Assembly: GCA_029558835.1 (NCBI GenBank)
Contig: JAKQDH010000060.1
Span: forward strand, 1 to 64,000
Reading direction: 5' to 3'
DNA length: 64,000 nucleotides
DNA from: Planctomycetota bacterium
GTDB taxonomy: Bacteria; Planctomycetota; Phycisphaerae; UBA1845
The notes beneath the pieces are model-generated. The model worked only from the letters and a program-made list of their open reading frames with translations, was not told where the DNA came from and made no database searches. This document shows positions 8,645-17,055 of the stretch, in pieces (the stretch's first letter is position 1; every line of letters begins with the position of its first letter). The position numbers and the translations under genes were made by a program.

Positions 8645-9112
8645 ATGAAGCTGTCGCGCTTGGCTATAACAACCATCGCCGGTGCTGTCCTGCTACCCGG
8701 TGGTTGCCATGAATGCGCCCCGAATCGCTTTGACCACGCAACAAAGTGGTACGAGTACGATTTTAAACCCGGGCCAGGGATCGCGGGGTTCACATATTCA
8801 TTTGCTGACAACACTGTGGTTGCTAGGATGTTTGTTGCTTCATTGCAGGATGGCGTGCTGCACGAGAGTGCTGAATACCAATATCAGATGACGATTCTGC
8901 AGAAGGTGGCCGACGGCTACTTGGTGGTTGCGCCCAGGGGTCGCGGCGTTGTGCGGTTTGATGGAGAGGACTTGCTTCTCGAATGGGATGGGCGTGGCGC
9001 GAATGAACCTGAAAGGAGGCTTACCTCCGCTCCCCCCAATATTCCCGAGCTGCGCAAGCAATGGGAAGCACAGGCCGGCATGTCGGTGGAGGAGTTCCTT
9101 AAGGACGAGTAG
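8645..9112 (+). CDS. Small putative lipoprotein after RHS tip 1 (possible immunity partner)
   Basis: 155 residues from the ATG with GAGGG upstream; an earlier start 7 codons back is possible. The N-terminus MKLSRLAITTIAGAVLLPGG runs into Cys-His-Glu-Cys, a signal peptide with a lipobox-like end, although Pro at -3 is unusual. The mature part is short, polar and beta-rich in appearance (TYSFADNTVVARMF, YQYQMTILQKVADGYLVV, GRGVVRFDGEDLLLEWDG). I do not recognise a family. Its position directly behind the variable RHS tail is that of an immunity or accessory protein. That role is inference by position only. Confidence 0.6.
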   Translation: MKLSRLAITTIAGAVLLPGGCHECAPNRFDHATKWYEYDFKPGPGIAGFTYSFADNTVVARMFVASLQDGVLHESAEYQYQMTILQKVADGYLVVAPRGRGVVRFDGEDLLLEWDGRGANEPERRLTSAPPNIPELRKQWEAQAGMSVEEFLKDE

Positions 9113-9217
9113 GGGGCACTTCGTACTCCGGTGCGGCGAATCTCGTGATGGGGCTGCTGGCTGCAGGGGCATTGGGCTGGAAAACAACGCGCGGGTGCAG
9201 AATACCTGGGGCGGCGG

Positions 9218-10288
9218 GTGTTGAAACGGGTGTACGTGTGGAACGGCTCAGCCTGGGCCGCACCCGAGGGCGACGGCGAGTACGCAGTGCGCAAGTTCGT
9301 CTACGACGGCTGGCGGGTGATCATGGAGCTGGACGGGTCCAACGGGGACGCGGTGCTGCGTGAGCACACCTGGGGCCTGGACCTCAGCGGCTCGCTCGAA
9401 GGGGCCGGCGGCATCGGCGGCCTGCTCGGCACGCACGACACCCTCGGGACCGCTGGTTCCGGCGACGACCGGACGTTCATCTACTTCTACGACGCCAACG
9501 GCAACGTCGGCCAAGTGCTGGAGACGACGGCCGGGGCGAACTGCGGCACCGTTGCGGCCCACTACGTCTACACCCCGTACGGCGCCCGCCTCAACGCGCC
9601 CGCCCAGAACGAGTACGCCCAGCCCTTCCGCTTCAGCACGAAGTGGTTCGACGAGGAGACCGGCCTGGGCTACTGGGGGTACCGGTACTACTCGCCCGAG
9701 CTGGGGCGGTGGATGAGCAGAGACCCAATCGAGGAACAAGGTGGGGTCAACCTGTATGAGTACGTTCAAAGCATGCCTCTGACGCTCAGTGATCCCACAG
9801 GGCTCAAGCCGCCGATCACATGCTGTTCTCACGAAGGTTGTAAGTGGTCCGGACAGGTGACTATTACGGGCTGGTCACTTCTGATCGGCGGGTTCTCAAG
9901 CGCTCGCATCGACGCGACGGCTATGGATACTACGGGCTGTATATACACTGTGTCCGGTGCCGGTACCAAACGTCTCTCTGGTGCTGTCTTTGGGGTTGGG
10001 TACTTCTCCACGTCAGGGACTTTCAGCGGAGTGGACGCACCCTGCCGCTGGCCAATCGCCCACGGGGATAGTGCCTCAGTCGCACTGCTCGGGTTTGGAG
10101 CTTCCGGTTCCGTCCCTATATCGATTAACACAGCTCATTTTACTGTTGGTAAAATCCAGTTCTTCGACTGGTGGGAGGTTGGTGGGGCCAATGTGTATTG
10201 CGCTGGTGGCGGTTTTACGGTTCCGTTGCAGACGGTGCAACGCGTGCAGAGCCCGTTGGACGATGACTGCAAGGAGTCAGTGGGATGA
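9218..10288 (+). CDS. Orphan RHS tip 2 with a different C-terminal domain
   Basis: Homology to the first RHS core begins abruptly near 9200 (YLGRRVLKRVYVWNGSAW) and continues at high nucleotide identity through GLGYWGYRYYSPELGRWMSR and LYEYVQSMPLTLSDPTGL, the canonical DPxGL end of an RHS core. The tail of about 160 residues then differs completely from tip 1: CCSHEGCKWSGQVTITGW followed by a Gly/Ser/Thr-rich, probably beta-sheet domain with several Cys. Without the N-terminal part of a full RHS protein this is a displaced 'orphan' cassette of the kind known from rhs/cdi loci. The TTG start is nominal, since expression may need recombination with an upstream core. Tail function is unknown. 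Confidence 0.7.
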   Translation: MLKRVYVWNGSAWAAPEGDGEYAVRKFVYDGWRVIMELDGSNGDAVLREHTWGLDLSGSLEGAGGIGGLLGTHDTLGTAGSGDDRTFIYFYDANGNVGQVLETTAGANCGTVAAHYVYTPYGARLNAPAQNEYAQPFRFSTKWFDEETGLGYWGYRYYSPELGRWMSRDPIEEQGGVNLYEYVQSMPLTLSDPTGLKPPITCCSHEGCKWSGQVTITGWSLLIGGFSSARIDATAMDTTGCIYTVSGAGTKRLSGAVFGVGYFSTSGTFSGVDAPCRWPIAHGDSASVALLGFGASGSVPISINTAHFTVGKIQFFDWWEVGGANVYCAGGGFTVPLQTVQRVQSPLDDDCKESVG

Positions 10289-10341
10289 TCTGGAATGGGC
10301 GGGCCCGAACATGAGTCCAGAAGGAATCTCGTGGTGTTGAG

Positions 10342-10863
10342 ATGCGAGTGGTGTACGGCTGCACTTCGCCCACAACGAAGCGTAGGCGACTAACCGTCAC
10401 TACCCTTTCGCTGTGTGGCTCTGCTGTGGTACTCGCCCTAGTCGGCTACATCGCCTTCGTCGGCTATCGGCACCGCGCCATTATCCGGGATGCTCGCGTT
10501 GCCTACGAAACGAGCCGACCGAATCCCGCATGGTCACCCGGGTCCCTCGATTTCCTCACATTCGGCCTCGGCGCAGGGCAAACGGAGACCGACGTGAATC
10601 GTGCGTTACCGGCTCCAACAGCGACAGTGATGCACGGAAGCCAAGTGGATCCGCCGTGGAAGGGGTTCGTCAACCGCTACGAGTATAGACGGGGTCCGAT
10701 ATTCAACGTACCGTGGCTGGGGATCCAGCGTTTCGAGAGCATAGAGATTCTGTACGTCTACTTCGATGAATCTGGCAGGGCGGTGCGTATGAGGGTACAT
10801 CATCACGGGCTAGCCGCTCGCCCCAGTGATTCCGTCGAAGACGTTCTGCTGCCTGCTCCCTGA
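10342..10863 (+). CDS. Membrane-anchored hypothetical protein after RHS tip 2
   Basis: 173 residues. A short basic N-terminus precedes one TM helix (TLSLCGSAVVLALVGYIAFV), then a soluble domain of about 125 residues ending in LYVYFDESGRAVRMRVHHH. The segment FLTFGLGAGQTETDVNRALP resembles the start of small BamE/SmpA-like folds (G.s..eV...lG.P), and YEYRRGPIFN...ILYVYFDESGRAV continues that pattern, but I could not test it. It lies 53 bases after tip 2 and, like the protein after tip 1, is exported or membrane-bound. Possible immunity or accessory partner, by position only. Confidence 0.6.
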   Translation: MRVVYGCTSPTTKRRRLTVTTLSLCGSAVVLALVGYIAFVGYRHRAIIRDARVAYETSRPNPAWSPGSLDFLTFGLGAGQTETDVNRALPAPTATVMHGSQVDPPWKGFVNRYEYRRGPIFNVPWLGIQRFESIEILYVYFDESGRAVRMRVHHHGLAARPSDSVEDVLLPAP

Positions 10864-10871
10864 AAATACGG

Positions 10872-11100
10872 TTGACTCCCCTGCTGGCCAACAGCTTCGG
10901 GGCGACCGGCGGGGCGACGTACACGTGGGACGCGGAGAACCGGCTGGTGGGCGTCACGCCGGCGTATCGGGTGATCGGCGGCGACCGGAAGGTGGAATTC
11001 GGGTATGATTATCTTGGGCGGCGGGTGGTGAAACGGGTGTACGTGTGGAACGGCTCGGCCTGGGTCGCACCCCAGGGCGCGGGCGAGTTCGTGATGTGGT
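10872..11100 (+). pseudogene. RHS core fragment 3 (truncated copy)
   Basis: A third copy of the same core starts inside the dockerin-like motif (LLANSFGATGGATYTWDAEN) and stays nearly identical to 7174-7370 through FGYDYLGRRVVKRVYVWN. It breaks off after APQGAG, where copy 1 continues into AVRKFVYDGW. Beyond about 11090 the frame encodes unrelated sequence. No tail or partner gene is attached. This is a decayed or rearranged cassette and marks the right end of the RHS array. Confidence 0.7.
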
Positions 11101-11115
11101 TCGCGGACCTCCTGA

Positions 11116-11469
11116 GCACGACCGGATTCCCCGGGGCCCTTCACATTCGCCGAGTTCAGGGCGGCCGTCGAGGACCTGACGGGCTTCTGCGCGGCCCACC
11201 TCAGCCCGGCCGACCGCGCGGGACTGATCTGCCTGCTGCAAGGCCCCCAGCGTGCCTACGCCAGCGAGCAGGTCGAGGCACTTATCCCCGACATTGTCGC
11301 GGCTTTGCAGGAGCGCCCCGGCCGGATAACCTATCAGCATGTTGAAGAACGCCTCGTGAGCGCCGGGATCCCCCGCGATCCGTGCGGCAGGGGCATCGCG
11401 TGTCGGCCGCAGGGGGCCGACGCTACTTGTTCAACAGACTGCTGTGCGAGCGTGGGCGGCGGGCGCTGA
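11116..11469 (+). pseudogene. Unrecognised ORF remnant without start codon
   Basis: In a different frame from RHS fragment 3, an open stretch of about 117 codons encodes FTFAEFRAAVEDLTGFCAAH, LSPADRAGLICLLQGPQRAY and VEALIPDIVAALQERPG, helical and protein-like in composition. It lacks an ATG or a usable GTG near its 5' end and closes with a Cys-rich tail. It may be the 3' part of a gene truncated by the RHS rearrangement. Family not recognised. Confidence 0.3.
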
Positions 11470-11556
11470 GACTCGTCCGCCGTCGGCGCGTTGCCGCCGG
11501 GATCGCCGGCAGCCGCGCTCGTCCGAGGGGTCGCAGACCGTTACCGGGGTCCGATC

Positions 11557-12513
11557 ATGGCTCAGAGCAAGCTTATCGTCGTGGCATTGGGCGGCAACGC
11601 CATTTCCAAGCCCGACCAGCAGGGCAACGTGGCCGAGCAGTTCGCCAACTCCCGGGCGACGGCCCGGCAGCTTGCCGACCTCATCGAGCAGGGCTACCAA
11701 CTGCTGGTCACCCACGGTAACGGACCCCAGATCGGCAACTTCCTGTTGCGTAACGAGGCGGGCGCGGGCTTGATCTACCCCCTGCCGATGGAGGTGGCCG
11801 TCGCCCATGTGCAGGGCGGCATGGGCTACATGATCGCCCAGACGCTCAGCAACGAGCTGCGGACCCGCAACCTCGACCGGATCGTCAGCACGATCATCAC
11901 CACGGTCCTGCTGGACCGGGCGGACCCCGCCTTCGCCAATCCGACCAAGCCGGTGGGGCGGGTTTTCGATCGGGCCGACGCCGATAGGTTCGCCCGCGAG
12001 GGCTGGCACATCAAGGAAGTCGAGCCCGGCAAGTTTCGCCGCGTCGTGCCGTCACCGTTGCCACGACAGATCATGGAGATCGAACTCATCCGCGAGGCGG
12101 TGGCAGCCGGGCATACGTTGATCGCCTGTGGCGGCGGCGGCGTGCCCGTGGTTCGCCATGACGACGGTGACTTGACGGGCACGGCGGCCGTCATCGACAA
12201 GGACCTGGCCAGCGCCCTGCTGGCCGCCCAGCTTGGTGCCGCTGCCCTGCTGATTCTGACCGCCATTGAGGCCGTCTGCGTCAACTACAATCGTGCTGAT
12301 GCCCGGCGTCTGGACCGCATGACGGTGTCCGAGGCGCGTCGCTGGCTGGCGGAGGGACAGTTCCCGCCCGGCTCGATGGGCCCCAAGATTCAGGGGGCAA
12401 TCGACTTCCTCTCGGCAGAGACCCACCCTGACGCGTTCGTTGCCATCGGCCCGCTCGAACGCGCGCTCGACACGCTGGCGGGACGCGTCGGCACGCGCAT
12501 CACACACGGCTGA
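11557..12513 (+). CDS. arcC: Carbamate kinase
   Basis: Amino-acid-kinase fold enzyme of 318 residues that makes ATP and carbamate from carbamoyl phosphate and ADP in the cytosol, or the reverse. Diagnostic motifs are VVALGGNAI near the N-terminus, LLVTHGNGPQIG, MGYMIAQTL, LIACGGGGVPVV with a following VIDKDLASALLA, and PGSMGPKIQGAIDFL near the C-terminus. Length and motif order fit ArcC. A start 22 codons upstream is open, but MAQSKLIVVALGGNA matches the family. No arcA, arcB or arcD is adjacent, so the source of carbamoyl phosphate is not shown. The only deiminase-like gene nearby is the secreted one at 14.4 kb on the other strand. Confidence 0.95.
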   Translation: MAQSKLIVVALGGNAISKPDQQGNVAEQFANSRATARQLADLIEQGYQLLVTHGNGPQIGNFLLRNEAGAGLIYPLPMEVAVAHVQGGMGYMIAQTLSNELRTRNLDRIVSTIITTVLLDRADPAFANPTKPVGRVFDRADADRFAREGWHIKEVEPGKFRRVVPSPLPRQIMEIELIREAVAAGHTLIACGGGGVPVVRHDDGDLTGTAAVIDKDLASALLAAQLGAAALLILTAIEAVCVNYNRADARRLDRMTVSEARRWLAEGQFPPGSMGPKIQGAIDFLSAETHPDAFVAIGPLERALDTLAGRVGTRITHG

Positions 12514-12595
12514 ACGGCGGACCACGACCGGCCAACCGCCGCAGCGCAGTGCGAAGCGGGTGTGTCGGCCCGCGCGGCGGGCACCGCGTCCCGCG

Positions 12596-14179
12596 TTAGG
12601 GTCGCGCAGGTGTCGCCGGCGGTGGAGCCTGGGAAGGCGACGCCGCCCCGGACGAGGTCGGAGTGGGACCGGCCTGAGAACCAGTACTCGGCGCCGGCAC
12701 CCTCTGTATTCTAGGCTGCTGTCCCCGCTCCGGGAGCTTGCCGGCGAAGGTCACAGGAACGTGCAACGCGGGAAACCCGGGGTCATCGATGTCGATGACG
12801 ACGTCGGCCCGGGGGCCGCCCTGACGCACGAAGTTTGCCGGAATGGACAACACAACGACCTGCCCGCCGGCCGGCAGGTCCTTCACCTCCACCGACAACT
12901 GCGCGTCGGTTACGCGCGCCCCCTTGATGGGTCGGGGTCGTTGGTCGTACCACGTTACCCGGATTTCCTCGGTCCGGGCGGTGGGCACCGTGGCGGGGAC
13001 GGCAATCTGGGGCGGCTGTGCCTGAGCGTAGGGAGGCAGGTCATAGGTGAACGGGATCGTGGTTTCCGGTGCCTGCTCCACGCCCGTTCGGATGCGGACC
13101 CAACCGCGCCGGATTCCCTTGGGCCACGGCGCAGACAGCGTGATGTCCACCGCGTACCTCTCACCGGGAACCAGCTCCCGTGCCACGGCGCGGACCACGT
13201 CCGGCTCGCTCGTCCTGACAACCTCGATTCGCAGCGGGCCCCCGTCACCGCGCAGCAGAGACACTGTGGTGCTCCGTTCCGACTCCGTGCGCTCGATCCG
13301 CCCGAAGGCAACGTACGTCGGATCACTGCGGAAAGGCGCGAGGACCTTGGTCAGGCAGCGCAGGGTCTCACGCCGGTGGTCGGGGTCATTGGTGTTAACC
13401 GTAACACCCTTCGATAGTTCCCCCGACAAGTTGTTGGTGGAAATCGTTACCGTGAATCGCTCCGTGGCTCCGGGCGCCAGCACGCGGTCAGCCTGACCGC
13501 TGATCTTCATGCCTCACCCACCTTTGAGATTGACCTGCAAGTCGCCCGTGCCTTCGTTGCGGATTTCAAAAGGGAACTCGGCCTTGGCACCCTGCCAGAC
13601 GGGATCCAATCGGACGTTGGGCCTGGCGCAAGCGAACCGCGGCTGCCCCGCGGCAGGCGGTGGCTCCGAAGCGTTGCTTGCCTGGGCCGCTTCTTCCTCC
13701 TTGCTGGGAGGCGAAACGTCGCCACAGCCGGCGTGGGGACCGGCCGCGGAGGGCTTGGCCGGCGCCGCTGCCGCTGTGGCGGGCTCGAGCACAGGAGGCT
13801 TGTCCTGGACGGCAACCCGGGCGTCGCCGGCCGTCGAACCTCCGGATGGCGCCGACGAATCGACGTTCACCGGGCGGGCACTCGTCACCGCGCCCGACGC
13901 ATCGCCGCCGGCCACACCTCTCGTGACACGCATCCGCTCTCGGGGCGCCGTCGGCCCAGCCGCAGGAGCCGGTATTTCAGCGGGAGAGACAGGCGTCGCC
14001 GGTGGCGCGGCCGTGGAGGACGGCGGCGCGGTCGCTGCCGTAGACGGGCCGGCCGTCTGCCCAGTAGAGGTACAGCCGATAACCAGCAAGGTCAGCGTCA
14101 CGCCCATAACCAGGGCCACCCGCCAACCAGCGCCGGCGTGCACAAACCGGGACGACTCACGCTCCGGTGCAGCGTACAT
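12596..14179 (-). CDS. DUF1573-like lipoprotein with in-frame TGA at codon 222 (candidate selenoprotein)
   Basis: Read as one frame this is 527 residues. The first segment (221 codons from the AAGGAG-preceded ATG) has a TM/signal with lipobox LLVIGC, an Ala/Pro/Ser/Thr-rich linker, then ARPNVRLDPVWQGAKAEFPF and EIRNEGTGDLQVNLKGG, the start of a DUF1573/Ig-like domain. A TGA (13514-13516) follows, then GMKISGQADRVLAPGATERF in the same frame, which continues the same domain (VTVNTNDPDHRRE) and two more beta domains to a Pro/Thr/Ser-rich end. In DUF1573 proteins a Cys-Gly pair sits at this point, so TGA replaces the Cys codon. A 7-bp hairpin lies 13 bases downstream. Alternatives: a nonsense mutation, or reinitiation at ATG 13508-13510, which follows GGTGGGTGAGG. 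Confidence 0.7.
13484..13500 (-). other. SECIS-like hairpin downstream of in-frame TGA
   Basis: On the minus strand, starting 13 bases after the TGA, GCGGTCA and TGACCGC form a perfect 7-bp stem closed by a GGC loop. The TGA-to-loop distance of 20 bases and a G in the first loop positions fit the published bacterial SECIS consensus (apical loop roughly 16-37 bases after UGA, G among the first two loop bases). The stem is made of Ser-Gly-Gln-Ala-Asp-Arg codons, so it could also be chance in GC-rich coding DNA. Confidence 0.4.
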
Positions 14180-14423
14180 CGCGGTCTCCTTGACGTTGGG
14201 CTACAAACACCCGGCCACATCAGGTCGGGATGAAAGGCGCGCGCCCCTCAGTCTCTTCGGCCATGCGGGCCGCGGGAATGAAGACGGCGGCGCCTGCCAA
14301 ACCGGCCATTGTAGGCACAGGTGAACCGGCCGACCAGCACCGCAGACTGCCGTTGTTACGCGCGCGTGACAGACCTTCGGTGCGCCTCCGGCCCCGCGAT
14401 GACGCAACCTCTCTCACACGCCC

Positions 14424-15761
14424 TTAGAAGAGCAACACGAACTCGGCCCAATCCTCGAGGTCCACGTCGCCGTCACGGTCCAGATCGGCCATCAGGAAGT
14501 CGTAGGCATCGCAGCCCGAAGGGGGCGTGGTGACGTCCGGGCCGGCGAGGCACTGCTGGAACGTCGGGTAGTCCGCAATGGTCACGTCGCCATCGTGACT
14601 CAGATCACCGGGCACCGGGTACTTCGGCACGTGCATGACGATGCAGTGCATCGCCCCGGCCGCGCCGATGATGCTGGCGCAGTTCACCTGAATCAGCGTG
14701 TAGCCGGGAAACGCGGTCTGAAACACCGCCAGGGCTTGCGCGTCCTGGGAGGTGTACGAGCCTCCGAATCGCGGGACGAGCACCAGGTCATTGATCACCA
14801 CAGCGTTGGTGTACGTGTAGTGCGTACCCCCGGAATTCCAGCCCGGCGTGCGGTAGACCGTGTAGCCCCGCGCCGTCAGCGTCGTCACCGCGTTCTCGGT
14901 AATCGTGTACGGTGTGCCGGCCGACGACGGATACTGCCCGATGATCACCTTCTTGTTGGCCACCGGCAGCATCCACATGTCGATATGCCCGGTCGAGTCG
15001 TAGCTCGACGGAAACCGGTTGAAGATCGTCAGGTTGAGGTTCTGGTACTGGTGGTAGAGGTCGATGACGTTCTGGGCGGTGAGGCCGGGATTCTCGTCCA
15101 GAATCAGCGTCGTCATGAACGCATCGCGATCGGCGAACAGATGGAAGTTGCCACCGCCGTGCGTGAGCGGGATGTCGTACTGCGTCTCACCCCATTGTGC
15201 GCTGATGTAGTCGTTGAGCAGGTTGTCGTTGGGCCGCGGACGGTTGTAGGTGTGGTCGATGATCGCCCGTCGGCGGTTTTCGAAGATGAACCGCGGTCCG
15301 TAGTCGCGAATCCACACCGTGTCCGTCGTGCGGACGAGGAAGCGGACCTGCGTCATGTCGGCGCCCGCCGCGGTCAATGTACTGGTGACCGAAGTCTGCT
15401 CGGAGGCGGTGTCGACGACCATGTAGACGATCGCCGTGGGATCCAGCGTCGTAATGTTCACGGTCATCGTCGTCAGAATGTCGGTGTAAGCCTCCCAGGA
15501 CATGAACAGGCCCTGCTGCGGGTCGTACTCGGACGGGCAGTACACCGCCCCGGTCGGAGGGGCCCGGTAGATGAAGTCCTCTCGGCTCGGCGTCTCGAAC
15601 GGGATGAGCGCCTCTTCCGGCGTCAGGTACTTGGGCAGCCCGTCCGGGTAGTTCTCGGCCACCCAGTCCGGCGACTGCTCGGCGCCCACTTGGGCCCAAC
15701 TCGGCGTCCCCAAGACTCCCCCCACCACCAGCAACACGACGAGCGCAAGCCGGCGACTCAT
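14424..15761 (-). CDS. Secreted agmatine-deiminase-like (PPAD-type) enzyme with dockerin-like tail
   Basis: 445 residues. A signal peptide (RLALVVLLVVGGVLGTPSWA) is followed by a guanidino-modifying enzyme domain of the Porphyromonas peptidyl-arginine deiminase/agmatine deiminase family. TDTVWIRDYGPRFIFE supplies the substrate-binding Asp, LTHGGGNFHLFAD the GGN loop, STGHIDMWMLP the HxD pair, and GAMHCIVMHVP the nucleophilic Cys. The C-terminal 60 residues are a type-I dockerin-like pair (DLSHDGDVTIADYPTFQQCL and DLDRDGDVDLEDWAEF). Cytosolic AguA enzymes lack both signal and tail, so this member probably acts outside the cytoplasm on agmatine or peptidyl-arginine. GGAAGGAG precedes the chosen ATG; the longer open frame upstream is not supported. 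Confidence 0.85.
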   Translation of the reverse strand: MSRRLALVVLLVVGGVLGTPSWAQVGAEQSPDWVAENYPDGLPKYLTPEEALIPFETPSREDFIYRAPPTGAVYCPSEYDPQQGLFMSWEAYTDILTTMTVNITTLDPTAIVYMVVDTASEQTSVTSTLTAAGADMTQVRFLVRTTDTVWIRDYGPRFIFENRRRAIIDHTYNRPRPNDNLLNDYISAQWGETQYDIPLTHGGGNFHLFADRDAFMTTLILDENPGLTAQNVIDLYHQYQNLNLTIFNRFPSSYDSTGHIDMWMLPVANKKVIIGQYPSSAGTPYTITENAVTTLTARGYTVYRTPGWNSGGTHYTYTNAVVINDLVLVPRFGGSYTSQDAQALAVFQTAFPGYTLIQVNCASIIGAAGAMHCIVMHVPKYPVPGDLSHDGDVTIADYPTFQQCLAGPDVTTPPSGCDAYDFLMADLDRDGDVDLEDWAEFVLLF

Positions 15762-16270
15762 ATGGAATGCTCCTTCCGCCAAAGGTACCCCCCGAGAGGA
15801 TTCCCCCCCCCGCTCCAGCCAGGCAGGTTCCGGACGCACGCCCACCCCCGCAGGCGGCTTTCCCGGACCGACGCGAAGTATCCATTCTAGCGGAAAGACC
15901 ACCACGAGGCAACCCGCCACCGCGACGTCGGGCCCGTCCGGGGCACGAAGAGCGTTCCGCCGGGGTAGTCCAGGTCCGACCTCAGCGGCGTACCACCTCC
16001 ACCCTTCAGATGCGCTGGCATCGAGTGCAGGGGCTATCGGCCCTCTCTCGGACCCTCCGACCGGCGCATCCACCCGCCGCTGGTTGCGGCGGCCGGTACG
16101 CCGCATCGCCCGAGGCTGCCGCGTGGTCCCTCCGCGCTCCCGGTCAACGCTCCACCGAGCGTCCTGCCTTGCCCGCCCGGGTGCCGGCAGTAGACTCCCC
16201 CAGGATCGCCGGCCGTGCACCACCCGGGCAAGGTGTGCAACCCGCCCACGGTCCGCGGGAGGATCCGCCG

Positions 16271-16885
16271 GTGTCGCAGCGCATCGGTCTCTACGGTGGC
16301 AGCTTCGATCCCATTCACCACGGGCACCTCATCATTGCGCGCAGTGTCGCGGAGCACCGCTCTCTCGACCGCGTCATCCTGCTACCGTCGCTGTTGCCGC
16401 CCCACAAGCAAACGACGCACCTGTCGCCCCCCCACCACCGGGCGGAAATGGTCCGGCTCGCCATCGCCGGCGAACCGCTGTTTGAGTTGAGTGACTACGA
16501 CCTGACGCGGCCGGGGCCCAGCTACACGATCGACACCGTGGCCCACTTCCGCAGCGCACTGGGCGCGGCCACGGACTTGTTCTGGATCATCGGGGCGGAT
16601 TCACTCGCCGAGTTGCCGACGTGGCACCAGGCGGTGGAACTCGTGGATGCGTGTCACATCATCACGGCGCGGCGCGCCGGCGACCTGGCCCCGGACTGGG
16701 ACCACCTGCGCGCGGCACTGGGCGCGCCGGTGGTCGAGAGGCTCCGCGCCGGTTTGCTCGATACGCCGGTCATCGACATCAGCGCCACCGACGTCCGGCG
16801 GCGCGTGCGCGAGGGTCGCTCCATCCGCTATCTGGTGCCGGCACCCGTGGGCGACTACATCGCCCACCATGACCTGTACCGCTGA
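16271..16885 (+). CDS. nadD: Nicotinate-nucleotide adenylyltransferase
   Basis: Nucleotidyltransferase of 204 residues that joins nicotinate mononucleotide and ATP to deamido-NAD in NAD synthesis. The N-terminal GLYGGSFDPIHHGHLIIAR carries the (H/T)xGH signature; ILLPSLLPPHK, YDLTRPGPSYTIDTV, FWIIGADSLAELPTWHQ and IDISATDVRRRVREG (the ISxTxxR motif) complete the family pattern. The start is GTG with GGGAGGA upstream; a longer open frame to 15767 is Pro/Arg-rich and lies antisense to the deiminase promoter. Usual neighbours rsfS and proA are absent. Confidence 0.96.
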   Translation: MSQRIGLYGGSFDPIHHGHLIIARSVAEHRSLDRVILLPSLLPPHKQTTHLSPPHHRAEMVRLAIAGEPLFELSDYDLTRPGPSYTIDTVAHFRSALGAATDLFWIIGADSLAELPTWHQAVELVDACHIITARRAGDLAPDWDHLRAALGAPVVERLRAGLLDTPVIDISATDVRRRVREGRSIRYLVPAPVGDYIAHHDLYR

Positions 16886-16914
16886 CCGGGGCGACGCAGA
16901 AGCAGTGGGCGGGC

Positions 16915-17016
16915 GGGTGGCATGGCCAAGCGCAGCGCCGCCATGCCTTCAACGGGTGGCTGGTGCGTCAGCATGCGGGCCGGCAGGCAGGCGCCTTCGA
17001 CTTGGCCATGCCACCC
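16915..17016. repeat. 102-bp inverted-end element, copy 1
   Basis: GGGTGGCATGGCCAAG (16915-16930) and its exact reverse complement (17001-17016) bound the element. The left inner part (CGCAGCGCCGCCATGCC) recurs in the copies at 21171 and 52797. No ORF inside. It lies between nadD and a convergent lipoprotein gene. Similarity to copy 2 continues about 30 bases past the right end. Confidence 0.8.
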
Positions 17017-17055
17017 TCGCGGTTTCCTAATTGCGTGGTCCGATTTCGGTGTCCT

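Noticed and set aside
15767-16270. Upstream extension of the nadD frame
   Set aside because: The translation is Pro/Arg-rich and overlaps the divergent deiminase promoter region. GTG 16271 has a ribosome site and matches NadD N-termini.
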